From the NCBI GenBank assembly GCA_030710605.1, contig CP092863.1:58010899-58074898 (forward strand): a stretch of DNA of 64,000 nucleotides, given 5' to 3'. Positions 1-11,375 of the stretch are shown in pieces. How positions within the stretch are numbered: the first letter of the stretch is position 1; each line of letters opens with the position of its first letter. Origin of the DNA: Cordylochernes scorpioides. Its lineage: Eukaryota > Arthropoda > Arachnida > Pseudoscorpiones > Chernetidae. Position numbers and translations under genes: made by a program. Under the pieces are notes generated by a model. The model made no database searches. It was not told the DNA's origin and worked only from the letters and a program-made list of their open reading frames with translations.

Positions 1-32
1 TTTCTTCACCAATATCTTTTACATTTATTTTT

Positions 33-581
33 AAGTTCACACATAGCCTCCGATTACAAAAATGATTTTTCGTTCGAATAAATTCTCGACTTGAATTTCT
101 AATCTAAGCCGTTTGACGATGGAGTAAATTTTTAGCGTAATTTTTGCAGAGATACAAGAAGGGGTAGAAATTTTCTTATACATTTTAAAAAGATTTGCGT
201 ATTTAATAAATATAACACTCCATAAATTTTAAAGTTGCATAGAGATATATTTTTCTGCAATATAATATATAAGTATTTCTGAAAGATGTAAAATGCGCTT
301 TATATAAATGCTTAAAAACAACTTATTAATATATTATATTTTAAAATATTAATAAGTTTTAAAGTATTGAGTTATTCGAATTATACAGAAAAACCTAGTT
401 TTATAAAATACATTTCTCAATAAAATTATTAATCATTTTACAAGAGAATTCGAAAAATAATTAGCATTTTATTTGAAAAGGTGTCTAGCGCCTTACTCAT
501 TTACTTTTTGTTCCTAAAACACCGTTTTGACAATATTTTAATCATAAAAAGAAGTGGACAATTCAAAAATGATATGCATAT
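33..581. repeat. Left copy of long direct repeat flanking Gyp-A
   Basis: This AT-rich segment recurs with few changes at 5760-6346, on the other side of the Gyp-A element. It ends in gatatgcatat, directly abutting the TGTTGC start of the 5' LTR. The right copy also ends in gatatgcatat and then continues into unrelated sequence. The left copy lacks about 40 nt that the right copy has near 6260-6300, where a repeated short motif suggests a slippage deletion. No coding potential is visible. Confidence 0.9.
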
Positions 582-939
582 TGTTGCATCATGGCTAATG
601 AACCTATTTTATTTTAATTTGTAATATTATTTCTCATATATTTTAAATCCAAAATTATATTTTATATTTATTTATTTTATTAAACAGAATATATGTTATA
701 TAAACAGAATAGATGTATTATAGAATCATCATTTGTATTTAGATACACGTGTGACTTCACTGTTCTCTTTGATGTGAAAAATAAATAAATTATTCTGGAG
801 GCTACTTAAAGTAGACTTATCTCATTATTCCCTTATATAAATTTGTAGGATGGTTGAAACACGCTCTGGTAAGATGCATGACCCAGCACAGGAGAGGACC
901 AAGTTTGAAGAGTCTGCCAAGCCGCAACCTGGTGCAACA
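582..939 (+). repeat. 5' LTR of Gyp-A
   Basis: Starts TGTTGCATC and ends GGTGCAACA, giving a 6-bp terminal inverted repeat. It matches 5402-5758. An AATAAA signal lies near 779-790. The last 90 nt (850-939) already encode the start of Gag. The sequence just after the LTR (TTGGTAGAGATGC, from 941) is the candidate primer-binding site, inside the gag reading frame; no tRNA is assigned. Confidence 0.93.
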
Positions 940-2013
940 ATTGGTAGAGATGCAAGTTCCGACCCAGTTGTCCTGAATCCCAACATCGACATCCCCAAGT
1001 AAGATGGAACGGAAGACCCTCGCCCATGGATTGAATCTCTTGAAGAAATTGGCTTCCTGTACCATTGGGCAGACTACATTATCTCTCGTTATGCTGCCAT
1101 GAATATGATTGGTAGCGCCAAAACCTGGCTGAACCTACACAAGATAAGTTTCACCAGCTGGGAAAATTTCAAGAGCCGCCTAATTGAGGATTTTTCCTCA
1201 GACGCCAACAAAGAAGAAATGAAGTTGCGACTAAACAGGATGCAACAGTGGAATGAATTTGCAATCAGGTTCGCAGAGGATATCCTTGTACTGTGCAACA
1301 AAGTCGACCCCCAAATGGAAGAAGAGACTAAAATAGACTGGGTTATTGGAGGGTTAAAGAAGGAATACTATTTTGCCCTCCACCTCAACCCTCCTAGAAA
1401 TACCAACGAACTTCTAGAAATTTGTAAAAAGCTGGATTTGTTCGAAAATAATTACCAAGAACGTGCAGAAAAATCAAAAGCTCTATATAATGGACCACGC
1501 TCTCCTCGTCCCCATCATCAAGAGCAATGGAAGAATGCTACGTCGTTCAGAAGACCATATCAGAACACCCCCAAGCCCCAGGCCCCCGCTCCGAGGTACT
1601 ACCAGAACACCTACAAGCCCCATGCCCTCACTCCGAGGTACTACCAGAACAAGCCTCTGCCCCAGGTATCTGCCCCTAGTCGATCTTACACTCCCTATCC
1701 TGAGCCAAAACCGGTCTACCCAAGGAAAACATACAATAAGAGTCCAGATTCAAACAGGTATAGGACAGAAGACGGGAGACCAATATGTTTCAAGTGTAAC
1801 AAGCCAGGACACGTAGCGCGGTATTGCAGAGTCAGGTTTGTAAGAATTGTGGAAGAGGACCCCATAGTTACACAAGACAAGGTCGAAGAAGAAATCCGAA
1901 TGGATAATGGAACTGAGAAGTCGAGACCTCTGCTCTACGCTGACGTAAGTAATAACACGTACTCAAGTATCCCTACAAGAAATAGATATGCCGCATTGGA
2001 AGATTTAAACTAA
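850..2013 (+). pseudogene. gag: Gyp-A gag (capsid/nucleocapsid), one internal stop
   Basis: Encodes the structural Gag protein that would form the cytoplasmic retrotransposon particle and package the RNA. The ATG at 850 lies inside the 5' LTR and the frame runs to the stop at 2011-2013. A premature TAA at 1000-1002 interrupts codon 51, where the related Gyp-B Gag has an open codon. The capsid region follows (for example the SLEEIGFLYHWADYI stretch near 1036), then a proline/tyrosine-rich linker with imperfect repeats (about 1560-1720), then one zinc knuckle CFKCNKPGHVARYC (C-X2-C-X4-H-X4-C, about 1788-1830). The last codons form a T TTA AAC slippery heptamer directly before the stop, so pol was probably made by -1 frameshifting. 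The same start-in-LTR layout in Gyp-B supports this start. Confidence 0.9.
2004..2010 (+). promoter_or_regulatory. -1 ribosomal frameshift site TTTAAAC
   Basis: The gag frame reads T TTA AAC TAA here, which is a canonical X XXY YYZ slippery heptamer next to the gag stop. Pol lies in the -1 frame and is open across this point. The identical heptamer sits at the same place in Gyp-B (44792-44798). A downstream RNA structure was not modelled. Confidence 0.8.
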
Positions 2014-5000
2014 GCATCGCTCCTGAGTTCGTCAATCAAAGCAAGTCGACCATAAATGGAATTAAAAAGTTGGACTCCAAATATAAAATAAACATTAACG
2101 TGGATAGAATCGGTATCTGCGAAGCTTTGATTGATACAGGCGCCGATCTTTCAGTGGTCGACCTTATTACAGCTCTTAATACAGATCTTGAAATAATAAA
2201 TCCTGATAAAATGTGCTCCGGACCCGATGGCAAAGAATTAGATATCGTAGAAAATATTGTTTTAAATATAAAATTTGATGACAAAACGATTACACATCAA
2301 TTTGTGATAATGAGAACACATTTGCGAATATTTATACTTGGACGAGATTTTCTTAAGAAAATGAACGCAAAAATTGATTGTCAGCGTGAAATAATCAAAT
2401 ATGACTTGACAGGAAATCGTGACGTAATCAAATATCAACAGAAGAAAATAAAAAGTGCAAAGGATGCCATTATACCAGAACTTTCTATTAAATTGATTAA
2501 GGCATTTGTAGAAGCAGAGGATGGCGAATACATCGTCGAGGAGAACCATAAAATGTTTCAAACAAATGGACTTCGACTAGCGAGAAGCTTAATAAATGTT
2601 GCGAATAAAGAAACAAATATCTGGATAACAAACCTTTACCCTCGACCATTGAAAATATTAAAAAACCAAACATTGTGCTTTGGATGCCAGCCAGCCGAAG
2701 TGAATCTTATGGAAGAAAGTGAACAAAAGGAGCATGAAGAACCTCAATTTCAGATAAACGAAAATTTATCATATAAGGAAAAGGAGCAATTGAAACAAGT
2801 TTTGGAAAAGTACGCGGATTTGTTTTCGTCGGGATTAGGAAGATCCAACTTAGCGAAACATCGGATTGATACAGAAGGCGCGAAACCGATCAAACACAAG
2901 CCGTATAGGGTGAGCGCGAAAGAGCGAGAAATTATAAAAGAGCAAATTGATGAAATGCTCAGAGACGGCATAATCAGACCATTCTCGAGTCCATGGTCCT
3001 TCCCCGTAATATTGGTCAAGAAGCGAGATGGTAAGTACAGATTCTGCGTTGACTACAGAAAATTGAATGATGTAACAGTGAAGGATGTTTACCCAATTCC
3101 CAGAATTGATGAAGTATTGGACACATTTCAAGGATCCAAATACTTTTCAGCAATTGACCTTAAATCAGGATATTGGCAAGTAGAGGTTGAGGAGTAAGAT
3201 AAAGAAAAGACAGTCTTCACTACAGCACATGGACTATATGAGTTCAACGTAATGCTCTTTAAACTATGCAATGCCCCTGCTACATTTGAGAGGAACATGG
3301 AAAATATGCTTGGTAACATTTGCTTATGTTATCTAGATGACGTAATCATATATTGATCGGGTTTTTCAACACATCTCAAAAGAATAGAAGCTGTTTTAAG
3401 ATGTTTTCGCGAGGCTAATTTAAATTTGAACAACAAAAAATATCAATTTGCTTTCGAAGAACTGGAGATTCTTGGCCATATAACTAATCAACATGGTATA
3501 AAACCAGCGGAGCATAATATCATGGCTATTAGAGAATGTGTTCATATTATAGAAAATTTATCAAAGGTTTTCGAAAATTGCCGATCCATTAACCAGTCTT
3601 ATAAAAAAGAATGTACCTTTTACCTGGACAGAAAATCAAGAAAAAACATTTCAAACCCTCAAAGTAGCATTGATAAATCCCCCAATATTAGGGCACTTTG
3701 ATCCGAATGCAACAACTTACATTCATACTTACGCATCTAACATCGGCTTGGGTGCAACATTAGTCCAAAAGTTCGGCGATGAAGAAAAGGTGATCTCATA
3801 TTTAAGTCGAACACTGAGCAAACCTGAGCAAAATTATTCGACTACCGAAAAAGAATGTCTAGCTGTTGTGTGGTCAATGTCCAAGTTACGACCCTACCTA
3901 TATGGAAGGCACTTCAAAATCGTAACTGATCATCATGCACTATGCTGGCTTAAGAATCTGAAAGATCCGACCGGCCGATTAGCACGATGGGCACTGAAGA
4001 TTCAGGAATATAATTTCGAAATTATACACAAATCTGGTAAAACACATCTGGACGCTGATGGTCTATCTAGAGGACCCTTACCGGAAAACGAATGGGACGG
4101 AGATTATGAGAGACTATTTCTGAATCAAATAATAGACGAAAAGGATGATTTTATTGAAAATATTAAGGAGAACCTTAGTGGAAACAAGCGTTCAATTACA
4201 CAGAACTTTAAAGAAGAAAATGGGTGTCTCTACAAGAAAAATACAAATCCTGAAGGTAGGGCATGGTTGCTGGTAGTGCCAAAGAAGAGAAGGAAGGAAA
4301 TCATGAGTGAATACCACAACCATATGCTGAATGGCCATCTGGGCGTCGCCAGAACCACTTACCGATTGAAGAATAAATACTATTGGCCTTCCATGTTGAA
4401 ATATGCTTCAGAATTTGTAAAGACGTGCCATCTTTGCCAAAGTCGGAAAGGTTCAAATCACTTGCCTTCTGGACTTTTACAACCTATTCCCCCAGCTAAC
4501 CACCCTTTTGAAAGAATCGGAATTGACTTTGTTGGCCCCTTGCTATCAACGAAAAGAAGAAGGAAGTGGATAATTGTGTTGACTGATTATTATACCAAGT
4601 ATGCTGAAACAAAGGCAGTATCAGAAGCAACCGTGAAAGAAGTCTCTACATTTTTAATCGAACATATTATTTTACGTCACGGGGCCCCAAGATTTCTTAT
4701 TAGCGATAGAGGTTCACAATTCACTAGCAATTTGATGAAGGAGGTAATGAAAATGTGCAAAGTTAAACACTGCTTCACAACGAGCTACCACCCCCAGACT
4801 AACGGACTAACGGAACGGCTAAATAGAACTTTAATCAATATGATCAGCATGTATGTGAATACGGATCAGAAGAACTGGGACGAAATCCTCCCTTTTATCA
4901 CCCATGCGTATAATACCACGATTCAAAAAACCACAGGCTACTCTCCATTTTTCCTGTTGTTTGGAAGGGAACCCATGTTTCTCTTAGACGACGAGAATAT

Positions 5001-5418
5001 CCCAACGGACAGTAACATGGACGATTACGACGAATATATAGAAAACTACTTAGATAAAATAGCAAGGACGAGACAGGTAGTCATTAACAACTCAGAGAAG
5101 ACTCAGGAAAGAATTAAAAGAAACTAAGACAAAAAACACAATGAAAAAATCTATGAACCAGGACATTTAGTGGCAGTTTGGATACCAGTCAGGAAAATAT
5201 GAAAATGTGCAAAACTATTGAGAAAATTTTTTGGCCCATATCGAATATTAAAGAAGCTGTCTAACGTAAATTACTTAATTGAGCCGAAAGATAATCATGG
5301 CCAAGACCCATTGATTGTCCATGTCTCAAGACTCAAACCCTATTTTGAGAGAATTGATGAGGTAACTCACGAGGACGTGACGACCTCTGGAGAGGGGGAA
5401 GTGTTGCATCATGGCTAA
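2011..5418 (+). pseudogene. pol: Gyp-A pol (protease-RT-RNase H-integrase), broken
   Basis: Degenerate Pol polyprotein. The aspartic protease motif DTGADLS is near 2136. Reverse transcriptase spans about 2890-3500 and still shows CYLDDV (about 3331). RNase H follows from about 3700 and integrase from about 4290, with CHLCQ of the zinc domain, the D-D-E core (GIDFVG, SDRGSQF, ERLNRT) and a C-terminal FGPY module near 5232. In-frame stops occur at 3195, 3354, 5125 and about 5200. An in-frame 12-nt loss lies just before the YLDD box, and a deletion with frameshift lies near 3530-3600. The RNase H motif reads HTYASN where Gyp-B has HTDASN, so a catalytic aspartate is lost. The frame ends at 5418, 17 nt inside the 3' LTR. 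Confidence 0.93.
5388..5401 (+). other. Polypurine tract of Gyp-A
   Basis: The purine run ggagagggggaag directly precedes the 3' LTR TGTTGC. This is the expected position and composition for the plus-strand DNA primer. Confidence 0.85.
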
Positions 5419-5758
5419 TGAACCTATTTTATTTTAATTTGTAATATTATTTTTCATATATTTTAAATTCAAAATTATATTTTATATTTATTTATTATAT
5501 TAAACAGAATATATGTATTATAAACAGAATATATGTATTATAGAACATCATTTGTATTTTGATACACGTGTGACTTCACTGCTCTCTTTGATGTGAAAAA
5601 TAAATAAATTATTCTGGAGGCTACTTAAAGTAGAGTTATCTCATTATTCGTTTATATAAATTTGTAGGATGGTTGAAACACGCTCTGGTAAGATGCAAGA
5701 CCCAGCACAGGAGAGGACCAAATTTGAAGAGTCTGCCAAGCCGCAACCTGGTGCAACA
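5402..5758 (+). repeat. 3' LTR of Gyp-A
   Basis: Matches 582-939 with about 4% differences plus small indels. It contains a copy of the gag start (ATG at 5670) and ends GGTGCAACA, followed at once by the right copy of the long flanking repeat. Confidence 0.93.
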
Positions 5759-5759
5759 C

Positions 5760-6346
5760 AAGTTCACACATAGCCTCCGATTACAAAAATGATTTTTCGT
5801 TTGAATAAATTCTCGACTTGAATTTCTAATCTAAGCCGTTTGACGATGGAGTAAATTTTTAGCGCAATTTTTGCAGAGATACAAGAAGGGGTAGAAATTT
5901 TCTTAAACATTTTAAAAAGATTTGCGTATTTAATAAATATAACACTCCATAAATTTTAAAGTTGCATAGAGATATATTTTTCTGCAATATAATATATAAG
6001 TATTTCTGAAAGATGTAAAATGCGCTTTATATAAATGCTTAAAAACAACTTATTAATATATTATATTTTAAAATATTAATAAGTTTTAAAGTATTGAGTT
6101 ATTCGAATTATACAGAAAAATCTAGTTTTATAAAATACATTTCTCAATAAAATTATTAATCCTTTTACAAGAGAATTCGAAAAATAATTAGCATTTTATT
6201 TAAAAAGGTGTCTAGCGCCTTACTCAATCATTTTTCGTTCCTAAAACACCGTTTTGACATATTTTAATTTATATAAAATAAAAGGATTTATGTTAACATA
6301 TTTTAATCATAAAAAGAAGTAGACAATCCAAAAATGATATGCATAT
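5760..6346. repeat. Right copy of long direct repeat flanking Gyp-A
   Basis: Near-identical to 33-581 and in the same orientation, with an extra 40 nt near 6260-6300. It begins immediately after the 3' LTR and ends gatatgcatat before unrelated sequence at 6347. Confidence 0.9.
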
Positions 6347-7186
6347 CAAGTAGAACCTGTTTTTTAAGTCCAGAGAGAAATATTTTTGCCTAAATGATTA
6401 GCATTTTTAATTCGGGAGTTTTTCATAATTATTCGCTGTATATAGAAGTGTGTGTCAGGAATTTATTCTTAGAAAATACACATAACAGCGCAGGAAACAT
6501 CTGTTTTAAATAAAAAATAAAAAAAGAGAATTTGAAAACAGCGCTCAAACATTTTCAATTACTCAGAAATAGGTAAAAAGCAGCGGTATTATCTTTTTTT
6601 CTCAACAGCTAACATGTAAGGTATTAAGTCTTTAGAATTTTCAAATGTTTTTTTGAAAAAGGAAGATCCAGAAAACTAATAAAAAGTTAAAATTATTTAG
6701 TGTTGTTTTAAAATTTAAATATAAATATATATTATAGTTGTTTATATGAAATTCAGTGCGCGCTAAGATATGCTTACCTCGCCACATGATTAGGTTGACT
6801 GGGGAGAAGGTCAGTCGGGACTGCGTCGAATCGTACTCGGCTACCTTCTTGGACACTCCGTCTGTAGACAGCATCAAAGCACTACGTCATGTAGATGCAT
6901 GACTACGGTGCCGAAGATATCTCTATTGATAGATATTGATAGACTACACCAATGTGTGTGAGTTGGCTGCTCCTGAATGTTTCCCGAGTAAATTTTTACC
7001 GAGGCTTCGATAGAGCTACTACTCTAAATTGTTTAACTTCTAGTCAATTTGAATTTATCGTTTTCTCCTCCACTGCATGAGGGTGATTTATCATCGTGAG
7101 GATATCGTTGCAAGCCGGCAATGAGAGAGGCGATTTTGTATAAGACTGGTGTCTTAATAATGGCTTTGTGTGTGTGTGTGTGTTAT
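6347..7186. other. AT-rich spacer, no gene seen
   Basis: No supported coding region. It contains a short (TG)n tract at about 7167-7183 next to the inverted PLE fragment. Short open frames here have no recognisable domains. Confidence 0.6.
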
Positions 7187-7270
7187 TGACGCACCTGCCA
7201 TGCTCAACCATCCTGATGGCCACGGACCTACCAGTCTCACCTATATAGGTTGCACTACAATCGTAGTGCA
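7187..7270 (-). repeat. Inverted fragment of the PLE endonuclease region
   Basis: On the minus strand this stretch encodes the same GIY-YIG region as 8305-8388 (motif YIGETGR) and is nearly identical to it at DNA level. It lies in inverted orientation upstream of PLE-1. Inverted or partly tandem copies of their own 3' end are a known habit of Penelope-like elements, so this is probably part of the element's 5' end structure. Confidence 0.8.
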
Positions 7271-7272
7271 CT

Positions 7273-8604
7273 ACAAACTTTCCAAGTACCTTTCATCCTA
7301 CTTAACACCCCTTGTTAAAGCCCGGCCGCAGTCTTATTCCATAACAGACATCCCGGCCTTCACACAGTTCATCCAATCTCTCACCCCAATTCAGAACTCA
7401 ACCATGGTGTCCTACGATGTAAATTCAATGTATTTATCACTTCCCCACCAACTGATCATTTCACAGCTTACAAAATTCCTGCAGGACGCCCAATTTGGAA
7501 TCTGACACAGTTGCCACAATAGTAGCGCTCACCTCCATATGCTTAAACACTACAGATTTTACCTTTAATAACCTATTTTATAAACAGATTAGGGGCTCAC
7601 CTATGGGCAGCCCGTTATCGTCACCCTTGGCCGAGATAGTCATGTCTACACTTGATACCTGGATCCAACAGCAATTCACACCGGGCATTCACATATGGAG
7701 GAGATATATTGATGATATCCTCTGTATATGTGAAACCGGACAGGAGAACAGTATCTTATCTGTTCTAAACTCCTTCCACCCAGACATTTCCTTCAGTTTT
7801 GAATCAGAAGCCAATAATGTAATACCTTTCCTGGACATACTGATCATCCGTACCCCATCACACTACCACACAACAGTATACCATAAAATCAATAACCCAA
7901 CTTTCTACACCAATTTCAAGTCTTTCTGTCCCTTATCCCATAAAATTAATACAGTTAGAACGCTTACCAAGAGATTGGTTACACATTGCTCCCTGCCCAT
8001 ATTCAGATCAATAGAGTTCTCTAACATTAAGAAACAACTTGCCCTCTCCCAATATCCACACCATTTCATATATAAATATCAATACAACCCGGCCCATATG
8101 AAACCCAAGTTACCCCATAGAAATACCTGCATCTTACCGTACTCAACACAATCCGCTGCCATATCTCACCTTCTTAAGCCTCACGGCATCAACACCTACT
8201 ATACAAACAATAAAAGCCTGGCCACCATTCTTAGACATCCTATTACCCGATTGCCGAGACCTGCCAGTGTTCAATCATCGGGTGGCTCGGTCTACTCAGT
8301 CTCATGCAACGATTGTAGTGCAACCTATATAGGTGAGACTGGTAGGTCCGTGGCCATCAGGATGGTTGAGCATGGCAGGTGCGTCAATAACAAAGACAAC
8401 AAATCCCTCATCTACAGCCATATTCTTGACACAGGCCACTCTTTCGATTTAACTTCACCCACCACCTTATACAATAACATCTCCAATAAATACCAAAGAC
8501 TGATCATAGAGGCCGTTGTATCCATATCAAAAAATAGCATTAACCGACATATAGATTTACCTGCACAATATCAGGATATATGTAATAACTTGAATAACCG
8601 TTAA
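7273..8604 (+). pseudogene. PLE-1: Penelope-like RT + GIY-YIG endonuclease, one frameshift
   Basis: C-terminal two thirds of a Penelope-like polyprotein. Reverse transcriptase begins near 7273 and includes SYDVNSMYLSLP, the block GSPMGSPLSSPLAE and the active-site box RRYIDDIL (about 7699). The tail carries the endonuclease: a C-x2-C pair in SCNDC, then YIGETGR, an R and EHG typical of PLE GIY-YIG domains (about 8300-8370), and later KYQRLIIEA. The first part (to about 7495) and the rest are in different frames, so there is one indel near 7495. No start codon for a complete protein is visible, so the copy is 5'-truncated or rearranged. The stop at 8602 is followed at once by a run of 20 cytosines. 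Confidence 0.9.
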
Positions 8605-8985
8605 CCCCCCCCCCCCCCCCCCCCAGTATAGTTCCAATAGGGCCGCTGATGGCGGGTTGAACAGTCGATATCCTAATACTTGTCTCTCTTCATTATATAG
8701 TCACATGTTTTAGCCAATTACAAACCTACCATTTATTTGTCAACCGGCATTACAGGATTAGCATAGTTACATAAATATATTATACAATAGCTTAGATTTG
8801 CAAATATTTTTAAACTAAATTGTTTTTTAGCCGTCTTATATTATTTTTCTCATATGTAAATATATCTTAAAAAACGGAATCCTATTTAAGGCCTATTGCC
8901 ATCATGTATCATTACCAGTTGAAGGGCGTGACTGCCCGAAAGCTCGTGTAGTCGATTATTAAAAATTATTTTCTCCTAACGCTTT
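8605..8985 (+). other. PLE-1 3' region with C20 tract and hammerhead-like motif
   Basis: The stop codon is followed by 20 consecutive C (8605-8624). Near 8926-8960 the sequence gttgaagggc...gcccgaaagctcg matches the 3' region of PLE-2 (63548-63574, minus strand). It resembles a hammerhead core with a GGGC/GCCC stem II and the GAAA box. Its CTGANGA box is imperfect here, so activity is doubtful. Confidence 0.55.
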
Positions 8986-9349
8986 ATTCTATAATAGATG
9001 GGATATATTTAATTTTAAATTCAAATACTTTGTGATTTGTAAAAAAAAATAATAATAAAATAATAATAAATAAATATGGCCTAAAACTTTTAAGTGACTT
9101 ATAAGAAAGATTACTTGTAAAGTTTGGTAGAGATTGATTTAGTAGTTCAGAAGTTTATCTTGAAAAAAAAAAGGCTGAATGGAATTTTATATAATAATAT
9201 TACTATAAAATTATCTATAAAATCCGATTTGCATTAATGTTAAAAAATACATTTAAAAAATAGCGCGTAAAAAGTTTTCAAGCAAGTTACAAGTTAATTA
9301 AATCAATGCACGGTGTTTTGAAGATGTCTTCACCGATGTTGTTTTATAT
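8986..9349. other. AT-rich spacer, nothing recognised
   Basis: Low-complexity A/T-rich DNA without an open reading frame of note. Confidence 0.6.
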
Positions 9350-9525
9350 ATTAACTAGCCGAATTTGCCTATAAGTTTTTCCAGATTCAACTCTATATAC
9401 TGTTAAAATTTCAGCCAGAATAGTTAAGTATTGTGGACGTGTATAACCGACAAACATACATACATACATATATACGTACATACATGAATATATACACTGA
9501 CTTATATATATATAGGGATAGATAT
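9350..9525 (+). mobile_element. Short non-LTR/SINE-like relic
   Basis: Begins actagccgaatttgcct and ends in a (CATA)n/(TA)n-rich tail. The start resembles that of the better preserved element at 34881-35592 (actagcggatgtacccgg) and the tail is of similar type. I infer a decayed non-autonomous retroelement; no coding sequence remains. Confidence 0.4.
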
Positions 9526-10834
9526 CTACACACACAAGTGGCTGATAATAGCGTCAAAATAGAGGGATTTGTTTAATGGAGCTGCATCTGGCGAGGAGGA
9601 CTTTGATTTACAGTAATCTGTGCTCTGTTTCTCACTGCTCTTTTATCTCTTAAAGTTAGGTCATCCTAGAACATAATGTCCATTTAGAATTCAGTGCAAC
9701 TTCTTGAATAGACTATCTGTGTACGTATCTGCATTGAGTAAAGTGTAAGCATCAGAAACTCGGGTTTAGATCAATGAATTATACGATGTAAATGCAAAAA
9801 GAAATTTAAAATAAAATTGAAAACTGGTGTATTACGAATAAAATATGGAAGTTATATATTTTCGCAATATTTATGCACATATATATTTAACAAATTAAAG
9901 CAATATTATAATGCCATTTAGAGAGAAATATATATCTAAGAATAAATTTTCTGAACATTGAATTGAGAGGAATAACTGCTATATATAATTCCTCCAAAGA
10001 TTCCTGGATGTCACATTGCTGGTTAGACTGCGCTTAAGACATCTTAGAAAGATTAAATTTATTCGAATAAAGAAGACTAGATCCTTGAGCAAATAATTAT
10101 TTTATTTTGACGTGTTGGAATCTTTCGAGCAAATTTTTGCTCTTCCTATTTCTGGGTAACTATCGCTCGCAATGAATTTATTGATAGACAAAATGAAATA
10201 TTCCCCTGTGTGGGGGAACATCAGCGAACCCTTAACAGTTGCATCAATAACACTAGACATTTACCATACTCTCAAATAAATAATTTCCAAATTCAAGGAT
10301 CACAAATTGTTATCGATTTTTAAAGGACAAAGGGGAAATAAAAAAATATTTCTGAGAACTATTTTTTAGTCTCCAAGAAAATGGGGAAAAAGCAATTTTT
10401 ATCATTTTTAGAAAATTATTAAACAGTGTTTTTTATTACAAGTGCTCAGTTCTAAAAATTATTTCACCACAAATGCAAAAAATATCTAAGTTTTTATAGA
10501 AGACTTCTTATATAGGTATCTTTTGAATTCACAATGCGTCAAATGTTTATAAAGGAGAGGAATGGAGATCAAAAGTTCTGAAACTCAAAGGATTTTTTAT
10601 AGAGGTGGTTAAATAAAATCAATTCTGTCGAAAAGTTTGCTTTAAATTTTAAAAGGTTTGGTTGAATAGAGGGAGGCTCTAAAGGGGAATGAACTTTGAA
10701 TATAAAAGGGATCTCTGATACTATGGTTTTCACTGCACCGATTCTTGTGGTATTATTTCATGGCAAGCAGACCTTCCATGTTTGGCTTCTTTAATATGGT
10801 TTCTCTGGTATCCCTCATTCTTTCACATTATACA
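9526..10834. other. AT-rich intergenic sequence
   Basis: No supported gene. Only short hairpin-forming or simple-sequence segments are visible, for example ccctgtgtggggg near 10204. Confidence 0.55.
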
Positions 10835-11375
10835 TATATATTGGATTGAATAAAATATTTATTCGCCAATATTTCGGTTGGCTGAATGCCAACCTTTGTT
10901 AAGGCCTTAGTAGATAAGTAGTGACTTGACTTCTTCAGTGATTATTCAAGATTTCAAAGAAAGAAGATATCCAAAGATTCTGGTTCTCATCTGAAACCTC
11001 TTTTGAAAGAAAAAAATCTGTCATAAATAAAAATATATATATTTATCTGTTATAATTAAGTAATTTGTTTCCAATATCATCATGTACACATTTATATTAA
11101 ATATAACTACATATATATAGAGGGGGGGGGGGGGGGGGTCACAACATATATAAATATATCTTGAAAATCGAGCAATCCATTTTGATAACTTTGAATAAAT
11201 AACGTTTATTTTGGATCAGATCTTTATTACGCCACTCGTGCATCACGTGGATAATTTGTTTACAAGGTTTGAATTCCCCGATGAAGATAGGCGAACTGCC
11301 TCATCGAAATATTGGAAATTGTAATAAATATTTGATCCAAAATAAGCGTTATTCATTCAAAATATAAATATATAT
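10835..11375. repeat. Pair of PLE-type terminal relics around a G17 tract
   Basis: Near 10870-10920 the minus strand shows a GGTTGGC...GCCAACC hairpin followed by CGAAATATTGG. Near 11278-11330 the plus strand shows CCGATGAAG...CGAAATATTGG. Both resemble the hammerhead-like ends of Penelope-like elements, and both are next to related aataaatattt/gatccaa stretches. Between them lies an uninterrupted run of 17 G (11122-11138). Assignment rests on motif resemblance only. Confidence 0.4.

Larger units (their letters stand above)
582..5758 (+). mobile_element. Gyp-A: decayed Ty3/gypsy LTR retrotransposon
   Basis: The element has two 357-358 bp LTRs with perfect TGTTGC...GCAACA ends, a gag gene, a pol gene in the -1 frame with domain order protease, reverse transcriptase, RNase H, integrase, and a polypurine tract before the 3' LTR. 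The LTRs differ at roughly 4% of positions by eye, so the insertion is older than the others in this window. Gag and pol carry several stops, an in-frame RT deletion and a frameshift, so the copy is inactive. Gyp-B at 41-46 kb is a related but clearly distinct and much better preserved element. No env gene is present. Confidence 0.95.
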
